64,000 bases of DNA, from assembly GCA_030427145.1 (NCBI GenBank), contig JAUHWT010000006.1, positions 145,212-209,211 on the forward strand, in the 5' to 3' direction. The notes beneath the pieces are model-generated. The model was not told where the DNA came from and searched no databases. It saw only the letters and a program-made list of their open reading frames with translations. Shown one piece after another: positions 51,867 through 60,195 of this stretch (the stretch's first letter is position 1; the number at the start of each line of letters is the position of its first letter). Made by a program: the position numbers and the translations under genes. This stretch comes from Alphaproteobacteria bacterium. Its GTDB lineage: Bacteria > Pseudomonadota > Alphaproteobacteria > Rhodobacterales > Rhodobacteraceae.

Positions 51867-53474
51867 CTACATGCGGAACACGCCAAAGGACGTGTCCTCA
51901 ATGGGGGCGTTCAGACAGGCCGACAGCGACAGGGCCAGCACCTCCCGCGTTTTGCGCGGATCAATGATGCCATCATCCCAGAGCCGCGCCGAGGCATAGA
52001 GCGGATGGGCCTGGTGTTCGAACTGGTCAATCGTGGGCTGCTTAAAGGCGGCCTCCTCCTCCTGCGACCAGGTCCCGCCGCCGCGCTCGATCGCGTCCCG
52101 CCGGACCGTCGCCAGAACCCCCGCCGCCTGCTCGCCGCCCATCACGGAAATCCGGGAATTGGGCCAGGTCCAAAGAAAGTGCGGCGAATAGGCGCGTCCG
52201 CACATGCCGTAATTGCCCGCACCAAACGACCCACCAATCAGGAAAGTGATCTTGGGGACCTTCGATGTCGCCACCGCCGTCACCAGCTTCGCGCCGTCCT
52301 TCGCAATCCCGGCGTTTTCATAGGCCCGGCCCACCATGAAACCGGTAATGTTCTGCAAGAACACCAGCGGGATTTTTCGCTGGGAACACAACTCCACGAA
52401 ATGGGCGCCCTTGAGCGCCGCTTCGGAGAACAGCACGCCGTTATTGGCCAGAATGCCCACCGGCATCCCCATCACATGGGCAAAGCCGCAGACCAGGGTG
52501 GTTCCATAGCGTGCCTTGAACTCATCAAACCGCGAGCCATCCACCGTGCGCGCAATCACCTCCCGCACGTCATAGGGCGTGCGCAGACCCGCCGGGACGA
52601 CACCGGTTATTTCCGCCGGATCATAGGCCGGAGGCTCCGGTGTGCGCATGTCCAGTTGCGCGGGCTTCACCCGGTTCAGGTTGCCCACCGCCTCCCGCGC
52701 CAGCGCCAGCGCATGGGCGTCATTATCCGCCAGGTAATCCGCCACCCCCGACAGGCGCGTGTGCACATCCCCGCCACCCAGATCCTCTGCCGTGACGACC
52801 TCGCCCGTGGCGGCCTTCACCAACGGCGGACCGGCCAGAAATATTGTACCCTGGTCGCGCACGATGATCGTCACGTCCGACATCGCGGGCACATAGGCCC
52901 CGCCCGCCGTGCAGGAGCCCATGACCACCGCGATCTGGGGAATGCCCTTCGCGCTCATGGTGGCCTGGTTGAAGAAGATCCGTCCAAAATGATCCCGGTC
53001 CGGGAAGACCTCATCCTGGTTGGGCAGGTTCGCGCCGCCGCTGTCCACCAGGTAGACGCAGGGCAAATGGTTGGTCTCCGCGATTTCCTGAGCGCGCAGG
53101 TGTTTTTTCACCGTCATGGGGTAATACGTGCCGCCCTTCACCGTGGCGTCGTTGCAGACCACCATGACCTCACGGCCATTGACGCGCCCCACGCCGGCGA
53201 CCGCTCCGGCCGACGGGCTCGCCCCGTCATACATGCCGTGGGCCGCGAACATGCCGACCTCCAGGAACGGCGAGCCCGGGTCGAGCAGCCGCGCCACCCG
53301 TTCCCGGGGCAGGATCTTGCCCCGGTCCAGATGCCTCTGCCGCGCCTTCTCCCCGCCACCGGCCAGGGCCAGGTTGGCGGCCTCGCGCACCAGTGCCATG
53401 GCCTCCTCATGGGCTGCCGTGTTCGCGGCAAACGTGGCCGAACCGGGTGAGGCGGATGACGTCAGGACCGCCAT
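51867..53474 (-). CDS. liuB: Methylcrotonyl-CoA carboxylase carboxyltransferase beta subunit
   Basis: A 535-residue carboxyltransferase with the two crotonase-like halves of the acyl-CoA carboxylase beta family. Landmarks are [17 protein letters not shown] near residue 45, [18 protein letters not shown] near 190, and [19 protein letters not shown], which is characteristic of MCC beta. Its ATG overlaps the isovaleryl-CoA dehydrogenase stop (TAATG). Together with LiuD it forms the dodecameric MCC complex. Confidence 0.94.
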   Translation of the reverse strand: MAVLTSSASPGSATFAANTAAHEEAMALVREAANLALAGGGEKARQRHLDRGKILPRERVARLLDPGSPFLEVGMFAAHGMYDGASPSAGAVAGVGRVNGREVMVVCNDATVKGGTYYPMTVKKHLRAQEIAETNHLPCVYLVDSGGANLPNQDEVFPDRDHFGRIFFNQATMSAKGIPQIAVVMGSCTAGGAYVPAMSDVTIIVRDQGTIFLAGPPLVKAATGEVVTAEDLGGGDVHTRLSGVADYLADNDAHALALAREAVGNLNRVKPAQLDMRTPEPPAYDPAEITGVVPAGLRTPYDVREVIARTVDGSRFDEFKARYGTTLVCGFAHVMGMPVGILANNGVLFSEAALKGAHFVELCSQRKIPLVFLQNITGFMVGRAYENAGIAKDGAKLVTAVATSKVPKITFLIGGSFGAGNYGMCGRAYSPHFLWTWPNSRISVMGGEQAAGVLATVRRDAIERGGGTWSQEEEAAFKQPTIDQFEHQAHPLYASARLWDDGIIDPRKTREVLALSLSACLNAPIEDTSFGVFRM

Positions 53475-54637
53475 TACCGCATGGTTCCCATCAGTTCCCG
53501 CCCGATCAGCATGCGCCGGATCTCCGACGTGCCCGCACCGATCTCCATCAGCTTCGCGTCGCGGAAAATGCGGCTGACCGGGCTGTCATTCATGAACCCG
53601 GCCCCGCCCATGGCCTGCACCGCCTGGTGGGCCACGGTCATGGCTTCCTCGGAGGCATAGAGCACGCAGGCCGCCGCGTCCTGGCGTGTCACCGTCCCCC
53701 GGTCACAGGCCCGCGCCACCTCGTAGACATAGGCCCGCGCGGTGTTGAGCTTGGTGTACATGTCCGCGATTTTGCCCTGCATCAGCTGAAAATCCCCGAT
53801 GGCCTGGCCGAACTGTTTGCGCTCGGCCATGTAGGGCATGATCTCATCAAGGCAGGCCGCCATGATCCCCGTGCCAATGCCCGACAGAACCACCCGCTCA
53901 TAGTCGAGGCCGGACATCAGCACCCGCACGCCCCGGCCTTCCTCGCCAAGGATGTTCTCAAACGGCACCTCGACGTCCTCAAACACCAGCTCCACCGTGT
54001 TCGACCCGCGCATGCCAAGCTTGTCGAAATGGGTCGACTGGCTGAAACCGAGCATGGTTTTCTCAATCAGAAAGGCCGTAATCCCCCGCGAGCCGGCATC
54101 GGGATCGGTCTTGGCATAGACCACCAGCGTGTTCGCCTCACCGCCATTGGTGATCCAGAACTTGTTGCCGTTCAGCACGAACCGGTCGTTTTTCTTCTCG
54201 GCGCGCAGCTTCATGCCCACCACGTCCGACCCCGCGCCCGCCTCGGACATCGCGAGCGCGCCCACGTGTTCGCCGGAGATCAGCGGCGGCAGGTATTTCG
54301 CTTTCTGCTCCGCGTTGCCATTGAGGTTGATCTGGTTGACGCAGAGGTTCGAATGCGCGCCATAGCTGAGCGACACGCTGGCCGAGGCCCGAGCGAGTTC
54401 CTCCACCGCTACAACATGGGCCAGATACCCCATGCCGGTGCCGCCATCGGCCTCCGGCACGGTCAGGCCCAGAAGGCCCAAATCACCCATCTCCCGCCAC
54501 AGATCCGCCGGAAAACTGTTGGATTTGTCCACATCGGCGGCAATGGGTTTGACCCTGTCCTGGGCCCAGCGGTGCACTGCCTCGCGCAGGGCGTTCACAT
54601 CCTCGCCCAGGTCGAAACTCATGGAAGCGTTGAACAC
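53474..54637 (-). CDS. liuA: Isovaleryl-CoA dehydrogenase
   Basis: A 387-residue acyl-CoA dehydrogenase. I start at the GTG at 54637, giving [19 protein letters not shown], because GGGGAGGA lies 4 bases upstream and this is the usual family N-terminus and length. [19 protein letters not shown] and [19 protein letters not shown] are the acyl-CoA dehydrogenase landmarks; [20 protein letters not shown] includes the region that holds the catalytic Glu in isovaleryl-CoA dehydrogenases. It oxidises isovaleryl-CoA to methylcrotonyl-CoA with transfer of electrons to ETF. First gene of the liuA-B-D-E-C operon. Confidence 0.94.
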   Translation of the reverse strand: MFNASMSFDLGEDVNALREAVHRWAQDRVKPIAADVDKSNSFPADLWREMGDLGLLGLTVPEADGGTGMGYLAHVVAVEELARASASVSLSYGAHSNLCVNQINLNGNAEQKAKYLPPLISGEHVGALAMSEAGAGSDVVGMKLRAEKKNDRFVLNGNKFWITNGGEANTLVVYAKTDPDAGSRGITAFLIEKTMLGFSQSTHFDKLGMRGSNTVELVFEDVEVPFENILGEEGRGVRVLMSGLDYERVVLSGIGTGIMAACLDEIMPYMAERKQFGQAIGDFQLMQGKIADMYTKLNTARAYVYEVARACDRGTVTRQDAAACVLYASEEAMTVAHQAVQAMGGAGFMNDSPVSRIFRDAKLMEIGAGTSEIRRMLIGRELMGTMR

Positions 54638-55002
54638 GGAATCCTCCCCAGTTTTTTGCCGATTAGACGGCTTTCCGTCCCGTTTGGCCAGCCGTTCCCT
54701 GACGGGAAGGGCAAAAATATCTTTGGAACGCATTGGTGGGGTGCCGGTGATAATCAATTTCAAACTGGAGGATAATCGATGAGGGCATCGCGGACCTCGG
54801 GTCGCGCGCCAGCGCCTCCCATGGGGGAGGTCAGCGCTGCCCGGCGTTGCCGCCGGGCGTGAGCGGTTGAGGCGGCACCGCGCCATAGCCGGGCTGGATC
54901 AACGGCATCGGCTTCTTCCCGCGAAACGCCCCCCACCCCGTTTGACCCGTCCTCCCTGGAATGCCACAACCTCCCCGGAACAGTCAGACAGGAATGGACG
55001 CA
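54638..55002. other. Divergent region between liuA and a PfkB-family kinase, with two GC stem-loops
   Basis: No gene is supported here. It holds the liu promoter and two perfect hairpins: CCTCCC-ATGG-GGGAGG (54815-54830) and GCCCGGCG-TTGC-CGCCGGGC (54839-54858). Between divergent genes these are unlikely to be simple terminators; they may be a small intergenic repeat or a 5' leader element of the kinase mRNA. Confidence 0.5.
54815..54858. repeat. Pair of adjacent GC-rich inverted repeats
   Basis: Two perfect inverted repeats, 6 bp and 8 bp stems with 4-base loops, separated by 8 bases. Such paired palindromes resemble REP/BIME-type intergenic units, but only one copy was noticed in this window. 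Confidence 0.5.
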
Positions 55003-55947
55003 ATGACATCGATTCTGACCATAACCGTTAACCCCGCGCTTGATCTCTCCACCGAGGCCCCGGCCGTTGTTCCCGACCGCAAGCTGCGCTGTGGCCCGCC
55101 CCTGGTGCATCCAGGCGGTGGCGGCGTGAATGTCAGCCGGGCCATCTCCAATCTGGGCGGGTCCAGCCGGATGCTGGTGGCCTATGGCGGTCCGACCGGT
55201 GAGATGCTGGTGCGCGAGTTGCGCGGCGAGGGGCTGGAGCCCGTGTCGCTTGGCATCGACTACGACACCCGCCAGTCCCTGACCGTGCGGGATGCGGCCA
55301 CCGGGCTTCAGTACCGCTACATGATGCCAGGACCGGCCTGGACGGCGGAGGACTGCGAAACCGCGCGGCGCACCATCATGGAGAACGTGCGGGACGGTGA
55401 CCTGGTGATCCCCTCCGGCTCGACCCCGCCTGGCCTGCCGGAGGAGTTTTTCCTCTCGCTGAATACGGAGGTCAAATCCGCCGGGGCGCGCATGATCCTC
55501 GACACCTCCGGCGCGACACTTGAACGGGTTGCGGGCGCGGGGGCGGAGCTGTTCACCCTGCGCATGGATCTTGAGGAGGCGCGTGAGCTGTCCGACCGGC
55601 CCCTGCTGCGGATTGAGGAGGTCGCGGAACTCGCCCGCGAACTGCGCGCCGCAAAAGCCGCGGAGATCGTGATGATCGCGGCCGGGGCGGAGGGTACGGT
55701 GATCACCTGTGCAGAGTGGACCGGCCTCACCCGTCCGCCCTTTGTGGTGCCCCTGTCAAAGGTCGGGGCGGGTGACAGCTTCGTGGGTGGCTACGCGCTT
55801 TCACTCACGCAGAACGCCGATCCGGTGGAGGCCTGCATCCAGGGCACCGCCTCCGCCGCCTCGGCCGTGACAACGCCCGGCACGGCCCTTTGCCTGCGCG
55901 CCGATGTGGAGCGTTTCGTGACCCAGGTTACCCGGACGCCCCTGTAG
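55003..55947 (+). CDS. 1-phosphofructokinase/6-phosphofructokinase II-type PfkB kinase
   Basis: A 314-residue kinase of the LacC/FruK/PfkB branch. ITVNPALDLSTEAP, HPGGGGVNVSRAISNLGG and PLSKVGAGDSFVGGYALSL (catalytic Asp) are diagnostic; the first is the typical start of phosphofructokinase II and tagatose-6-phosphate kinase. The start at 55003 follows AGGA at 9 bases and gives MTSILTITVNPAL. It would phosphorylate a sugar phosphate. No PTS or fructose genes adjoin it, so its pathway role is open. Its stop overlaps the convergent recombinase gene by 20 bases. Confidence 0.86.
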   Translation: MTSILTITVNPALDLSTEAPAVVPDRKLRCGPPLVHPGGGGVNVSRAISNLGGSSRMLVAYGGPTGEMLVRELRGEGLEPVSLGIDYDTRQSLTVRDAATGLQYRYMMPGPAWTAEDCETARRTIMENVRDGDLVIPSGSTPPGLPEEFFLSLNTEVKSAGARMILDTSGATLERVAGAGAELFTLRMDLEEARELSDRPLLRIEEVAELARELRAAKAAEIVMIAAGAEGTVITCAEWTGLTRPPFVVPLSKVGAGDSFVGGYALSLTQNADPVEACIQGTASAASAVTTPGTALCLRADVERFVTQVTRTPL

Positions 55948-56776
55948 CGGCCTGACTGGCGAGGTGGCCGGTTCTAAGCGAATGCCCGGAGAACAGCGCC
56001 TCGCGCTCGCGGTCGGACAGGTCGGGACGGATATTGGCGGCGACGGCGGTGCGTTTGATCAGCCGCGCCACATGCCGGTCCGACAGCCGCTGGTCCAGCA
56101 CGCGTTTGTTGTCCCGGCTGATCCGCCGGAACAGCGGGCCGTGTGTGAGCCGTCCGTAATGCAGCCAGGCCTCCAGCGCAGCGACCGGACAGGCCCGCTC
56201 GCGCGCCCCGCGATCAACGCGCACCTCCCGCAGTCCGGAGCGGTCCGGCACGCCGAGGATCACGAATTTCGCGCCAGGCTGAAACTCCCGTGGAACGTCC
56301 AGCGCCACGATCTCCGTGCGCCGAAACCCGCCCGAAAACCCCAGCAGCAAAATCGCCCGGTCGCGCAGATCGCGCAGGGAAAACGACAGGGTCTCGACCA
56401 TCGCGGCGATGTCCTCCGCCATCAGGGCCTCGGTCCTGCGCGGCGGTCGCGCCGCCTTTTCCCGCACCAGCTCCATGGCCGCCACGATCCTGTCATCCGC
56501 CCGGTCTACGGGAAACCCGCGCTGCCGGTAATGCCAGGCCAGCCCCGCCAGCCGCCGCCCAATTGTCGCCAGGGACAGCGGCGCCGCGACCCGCCCCGGT
56601 CCGGTCGGGTCCGGGTCGGCGCAGTCCTCCAGGTATCGCGCAATCCACTCCGCATCGGGCGGCAGTGGCGCAACCCCGCGCCGCCGGCACCAGGCGCTGA
56701 AATGGGTCCAGTCCGCCCGATAGGCGAGGGAGGTGTTCCGCGAGCCCGTCGCTGCGGTCTTTGCATCCGTGTTCAT
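55928..56776 (-). CDS. Tyrosine recombinase/integrase, C-terminally truncated
   Basis: A 282-residue protein with an N-terminal SAM-like core-binding region (AYRADWTHFSAWCRRRG) and part of a catalytic domain: FSGGFRRTEIVALD supplies the first catalytic Arg (152), and SGHSLRTGH supplies the His-x-x-Arg (265, 268). The protein ends 14 residues later, before the region that normally holds the second His/Trp and the nucleophilic Tyr, so about 40 residues seem lost. It is therefore probably inactive. The truncated end lies in the 3' end of the kinase gene. The start MNTDAKTAATG is the first ATG consistent with the family length. No attachment site was identified. Confidence 0.72.
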   Translation of the reverse strand: MNTDAKTAATGSRNTSLAYRADWTHFSAWCRRRGVAPLPPDAEWIARYLEDCADPDPTGPGRVAAPLSLATIGRRLAGLAWHYRQRGFPVDRADDRIVAAMELVREKAARPPRRTEALMAEDIAAMVETLSFSLRDLRDRAILLLGFSGGFRRTEIVALDVPREFQPGAKFVILGVPDRSGLREVRVDRGARERACPVAALEAWLHYGRLTHGPLFRRISRDNKRVLDQRLSDRHVARLIKRTAVAANIRPDLSDREREALFSGHSLRTGHLASQAATGASG

Positions 56777-56928
56777 GGGCGCGGAGTATATTTTTACCCC
56801 GCGCCTTTGCAATCTTATTGGACATGCGCGCCCCGGTTTTTCGCACCGGCGACGGCCCGGGGCAGCAATTCTTAGGTCATTTTCGGTTTTGGTGCTACCA
56901 TGCGCCCGGGCAACGGGAGGAGCGGAGG

Positions 56929-58089
56929 ATGGCATCCGGCGGCACAACGGTTCTGGTGGGAACCACCAAGGGCGCGTTTTTCATAACCTCGGAGGCGGAC
57001 CGGACGGGCTGGAAAATCACCGGCCCCCATTGCGACGGCTGGCCGATCAACCACCTGGCGGGCGACCCGGACACCGGCACCGTCTGGGCCGGGGGCGGCG
57101 GGGAATGGTCCGGCGCGGGCGTGTGGAAAACCAATGATGGCGGCGCATCCTGGCAGGTCACGCGGCTGACATCGGGGCAAATGGACGACTGGGCGGCGAA
57201 CGATCCCGATTTCGCCAAAATGATCGGCTGGACCGGGGAGCCGCTGCCCTTCGGCACGGAGTTTTCACAGATCTGGTCGATGGGCTGTTTCGACGGCGTA
57301 CTTTACGCCGGAACCAAGCCCGCAAAACTTCTGACGAGCCGCGACGGTGGCGACACCTGGGAAGAGGTCAAAAGCCTCTCGGAGCATCCCTCCGCCGACA
57401 GCTGGCATCCTGGGGCGGCCGGACTGGTGCTGCATACCATTGTGGCCGATCCGGGCGATCCGCGCAAAATGTGGCTTGGCATCTCGGCGGCGGGCGTGTT
57501 CGCCACCGAGGATGCCGGCGGCTCCTGGGAGCGGCGCAACCGTCTGTCAAACGCGGAGGCCTGCGCCGAACATGACCATCCGGCCGCGCCACGGGACGGC
57601 CAGACCGGCCACTGTGTCCACAACATGATGCGCGCGCCAGGCGAAAGCGACCTGCTCTACCAGCAGAACCACCACGGGGTCTGGCGCTCGCGCGATGGCG
57701 GGCGCAGTTGGGAGGACATCAATGCGGGCCTGCCCTCGACCTTCGGCTTCCCCATCCGGGTGCATCCCCGCGATCCCCAGACCATCTGGACCCTGCCGCT
57801 GAATGGCGACAGCATCGGGCGCTTCCCGCCGGATGCCGCCGCGGCCGTCTGGCGGTCCCGCGACGGGGGGGAAACATGGCAGGATCTGCGCGACGGTCTG
57901 CCGCAGGAAAGCTGCTATTTCACGGTGCTGCGCCAGGCCATGGCCGGGGATACCGCCGATCCGGCCGGTATATATTTCGGCACCAACAGCGGGTCGGTCT
58001 TCGCCAGCACCAATGAGGGCGACAGCTGGGATGAAATCGCCCGCCACCTTCCGACGATCCTGGCCGTTGAGGTGCTGGAAACGGCCTGA
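56929..58089 (+). CDS. BNR/Asp-box beta-propeller protein (sialidase/Ycf48-like fold)
   Basis: A 386-residue protein with six Asp-box motifs of the form S/T-x-D/N-x-G-x-S/T-W: TNDGGASW, SRDGGDTW, TEDAGGSW, SRDGGRSW, SRDGGETW and STNEGDSW. They are spaced through the chain as blades of a beta-propeller. No signal peptide is evident after the chosen start (MASGGTTVLVGTTKG, behind GGGAGGAGCGGAGG). Sialidase catalytic residues were not recognised, so a hydrolase activity is not claimed; similar proteins are often called exo-alpha-sialidase or WD40/YVTN/BNR proteins without proof. Convergent with the AbrB-family gene. Confidence 0.75.
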   Translation: MASGGTTVLVGTTKGAFFITSEADRTGWKITGPHCDGWPINHLAGDPDTGTVWAGGGGEWSGAGVWKTNDGGASWQVTRLTSGQMDDWAANDPDFAKMIGWTGEPLPFGTEFSQIWSMGCFDGVLYAGTKPAKLLTSRDGGDTWEEVKSLSEHPSADSWHPGAAGLVLHTIVADPGDPRKMWLGISAAGVFATEDAGGSWERRNRLSNAEACAEHDHPAAPRDGQTGHCVHNMMRAPGESDLLYQQNHHGVWRSRDGGRSWEDINAGLPSTFGFPIRVHPRDPQTIWTLPLNGDSIGRFPPDAAAAVWRSRDGGETWQDLRDGLPQESCYFTVLRQAMAGDTADPAGIYFGTNSGSVFASTNEGDSWDEIARHLPTILAVEVLETA

Positions 58090-58092
58090 GCG

Positions 58093-59133
58093 TCAGGCCT
58101 TTGGCCCGTCCGGCGCCCTCGTTGCGAACAGCCGTGCCGCCAGCGGCGCGCCCAGGATCACGATGATCACCCGCAGCACGTGATGGGCGATAACAAAGGC
58201 CATGTCCGCGCCGACGATCAGGGCCAGCACCGTCATTTCAGCCTGCCCGCCCGGCGTGAAGGCCAGAATGGTCTCCAGCGGCGGCGCCAGGTCAAGTAAC
58301 TGAACCACTTCGGAAAAAACCGCCGTGATGATGAGCAGCAAAACACAGTAGCCAAGCGCGGCGGTCACGTCCCGGCGCACCTCCGTGATTGTCACGCCCG
58401 CATATTTCGTGCCGACGGTCATGCCGATGAAGAACTGCGCCGCCCAGATGGCCTCCGACGGCGGCCGGTGATGCAGAATGCCCGTAAGCGACATCAGCGT
58501 GGCCAGGATCATGGGGCCCAGAATTGACGCACCGAACATGCCGACGCGCTTCGCCAGCCGCCAGCCCGCGATGCCACAGAACACCATCACGAGCAGCTGA
58601 AACGGCTCAATCGTGACCAGCGGATCGCCCGGCGGATTGCTCAGATCCGCGTCCCACACCCATTGCAGCAGGAACGGCAGCGTCACGACGACGACCATGA
58701 TCCGCGTGGCGTGAATGAGCGACAGCGTGCGCACATTGCCGCCCGCCTCCTCGCCAAACACCAGCATGTCCTGAAGTCCGCCTGGCATGGCCGAATAGTA
58801 GCTGGTGGCGAAATCATAGCCCCAGATCCGCTGAAAATACGGAACGCCCACGGCTCCGATGCAGGCCACCATGACCGGGATCATCAGCAGCGTGGGCCAC
58901 ATGGCCGCCATGGAGGCCACCAGCGCGGTGGTGAATGTCGCACCGACCGCCACGCCGAGAATGGTCCGCATCCCGTCATTGAGTGCCTTGTTGCCCTTCA
59001 TGGGCACCCCGAACAGGGCCGCGAGAAGGCAGGCGAAAATCGGGCCCAGCAGCCAGGGCAGGGGCAGGTCGAGGGAGATGAAGACGGCCACGCCAATGGC
59101 CGCAATCAAAATGGGTGTGAGATATCGGATCAT
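58093..59133 (-). CDS. AbrB-family membrane protein (putative transporter)
   Basis: A 346-residue polytopic membrane protein of the AbrB-duplication family (sometimes labelled ammonia monooxygenase, a name not supported by function). LPWLLGPIFACLLAALFG and the repeated AVGATFTTAL / GMTVGTKYAGVT segments show two homologous halves. SAMPGGLQDMLVFGEEAGG is the characteristic loop between them, echoed by FTPGGQAEMTVLAL. It follows the GntR gene with a 4-base overlap, so the regulator probably controls its expression. Substrate unknown. Confidence 0.82.
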   Translation of the reverse strand: MIRYLTPILIAAIGVAVFISLDLPLPWLLGPIFACLLAALFGVPMKGNKALNDGMRTILGVAVGATFTTALVASMAAMWPTLLMIPVMVACIGAVGVPYFQRIWGYDFATSYYSAMPGGLQDMLVFGEEAGGNVRTLSLIHATRIMVVVVTLPFLLQWVWDADLSNPPGDPLVTIEPFQLLVMVFCGIAGWRLAKRVGMFGASILGPMILATLMSLTGILHHRPPSEAIWAAQFFIGMTVGTKYAGVTITEVRRDVTAALGYCVLLLIITAVFSEVVQLLDLAPPLETILAFTPGGQAEMTVLALIVGADMAFVIAHHVLRVIIVILGAPLAARLFATRAPDGPKA

Positions 59134-59792
59134 TCCCGCATCGCTTTCAGCCTTTGGCGCAGGGAGGTTTGCAGATGGTTTTCCGCTGCTTTTTCAGCGG
59201 CTTCCACGTCCCCGGCGCGAATGGCGTTGATAATGTCCTGATGCTGCGCGCAGACGGTTTTGATCCGGTCCTCATCGGCCAGCGTCGTGGGGCCGAGCAG
59301 CATCAGGGCGTTGTTGAGGGCCCGCGCGGATTCCAGCAGGAACCGGTTGCGCGTGGCGAGATAGAGGCACCGGTGGAACCCCTGGTTGAGTGTGACGGCC
59401 TTCTGACGATCCGACACCGACGCGGCGAGCGTCTCATTCAGCGCCTCCATCTCATCGGTCTCGGCCTCGCTCGCGTGCTTCGCGGCCATCCCCGCGGCGG
59501 TGCGTTCCAAAACCACCCGCATCTCATAAAGTTCAACGACTTCAGTATGATCGAGCTTGCGGATCACCGCACCGATACGCGGACGGTGCTCAATGATCGC
59601 CTCCGCCTCCAGCCGCCGCAGCGCTTCCCGCACCGGCGTCCGGGACAGCTTCAGCCGATCCGCCACCTCCAGCTCCCGCAATCGGTCCCCGGGCTGGTAC
59701 TCACCCTTCCGAATGGCCGCGAGCAGCTTTTCGTAGGCAATTCCACCCTGCGAGAGGTCCTTTATGTCCGGTTCGGGCATTGGTCTGTCCAT
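59130..59792 (-). CDS. GntR-family regulator with FCD domain
   Basis: A 220-residue regulator: winged helix at about 20-85 (GDRLRELEVADRLKLSRTPVREALRRLEAE) and an all-helical FCD ligand-binding domain after it, with the metal-ligand pattern (Asp/His) in HTEVVELYEMRVVLERTAA and NQGFHRCLYLATRN. I start at ATG 59792 because AAGGA lies at 7 bases. A near-perfect palindrome covers the leader immediately upstream, consistent with autoregulation. Its operon partner is the AbrB-family permease. Effectors of FCD regulators are usually organic acids. Confidence 0.88.
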   Translation of the reverse strand: MDRPMPEPDIKDLSQGGIAYEKLLAAIRKGEYQPGDRLRELEVADRLKLSRTPVREALRRLEAEAIIEHRPRIGAVIRKLDHTEVVELYEMRVVLERTAAGMAAKHASEAETDEMEALNETLAASVSDRQKAVTLNQGFHRCLYLATRNRFLLESARALNNALMLLGPTTLADEDRIKTVCAQHQDIINAIRAGDVEAAEKAAENHLQTSLRQRLKAMRE

Positions 59793-59814
59793 ATTGCATC
59801 CTTTTGGATACAAT
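59793..59814. promoter_or_regulatory. Palindromic operator ATTGCATCC-TTTT-GGATACAAT
   Basis: Two 9-base arms with one mismatch and a 4-base spacer, immediately 5' of the GntR start codon and covering its ribosome-binding site. FCD-type GntR regulators typically bind short TTGTAT/ATACAA palindromes, so this is a strong candidate autoregulatory site. Confidence 0.6.
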
Positions 59815-60195
59815 TGAAATAGTACCGGGGGCGCGGAATGTCAAACAGTAGCTGTGCTGAGCGTTTGGAGTGTTGGGCGTCCGGGTTCGGCACGACAGTT
59901 GCGTTGCCAAAATGAAGAAATCTATGAAACAGAAATTAGGTGTTGGAATTTGAGTAAATACCTGAGACAGTTCCCATCGGACTCAGGTTCATTATAGTGT
60001 TTGGCATTGTTATTATCGGTAAGGACATTTTCTATTCGTCTAATGCTTTTGTAATTTTTGGTTGCCCGCATTCCGCGGTTGATTTTACCCGAGCCGATTC
60101 CAGCACTGCACAGAATTGACACGAAGCGATTTAATGGAATTCCGATGTTCCACTCGTGACACATTCCGGAATTCAAGACATTCTGGGAGGAAGTC
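59815..60195. other. AT-richer leader region upstream of the Calx-beta/RTX gene
   Basis: About 380 bases with visibly lower GC than the left part of the window. A minus-strand frame at 59922-60197 has no recognisable family, and I do not call it. Two inverted repeats are seen: ACCTGAG/CTCAGGT (59960-59988) and GAATTCCG/CGGAATTC (60137-60174), the latter about 20 bases before the start codon. Confidence 0.5.
60137..60174. promoter_or_regulatory. Inverted repeat GAATTCCG...CGGAATTC before the RTX gene
   Basis: A perfect 8-bp inverted repeat with a 22-base spacer ending 21 bases before the ATG. It could be an operator or an mRNA leader hairpin controlling the large secreted protein. Confidence 0.4.

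Noticed and set aside
49952..51967. 671-codon open frame opposite the MCC alpha gene
   Set aside because: Complement of a well-conserved biotin carboxylase; Arg/His/Pro-rich and without motifs.
51774..53450. 558-codon open frame opposite the MCC beta gene
   Set aside because: Complement of a conserved carboxyltransferase gene; no recognisable domain or ribosome-binding site.
53393..54775. 460-codon plus-strand frame opposite isovaleryl-CoA dehydrogenase
   Set aside because: Shadow of liuA; composition is His/Arg-rich and shows no domain.
54815..54858. CRISPR-like or terminator reading of the paired hairpins
   Set aside because: Only two different palindromes, no repeated unit with spacers, and the location is between divergent genes, so neither a CRISPR array nor a shared terminator is supported.
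58093..59133. Ammonia monooxygenase annotation for the AbrB-family protein
   Set aside because: This is a legacy name of the family; the protein is a polytopic membrane protein with no copper-site motifs.
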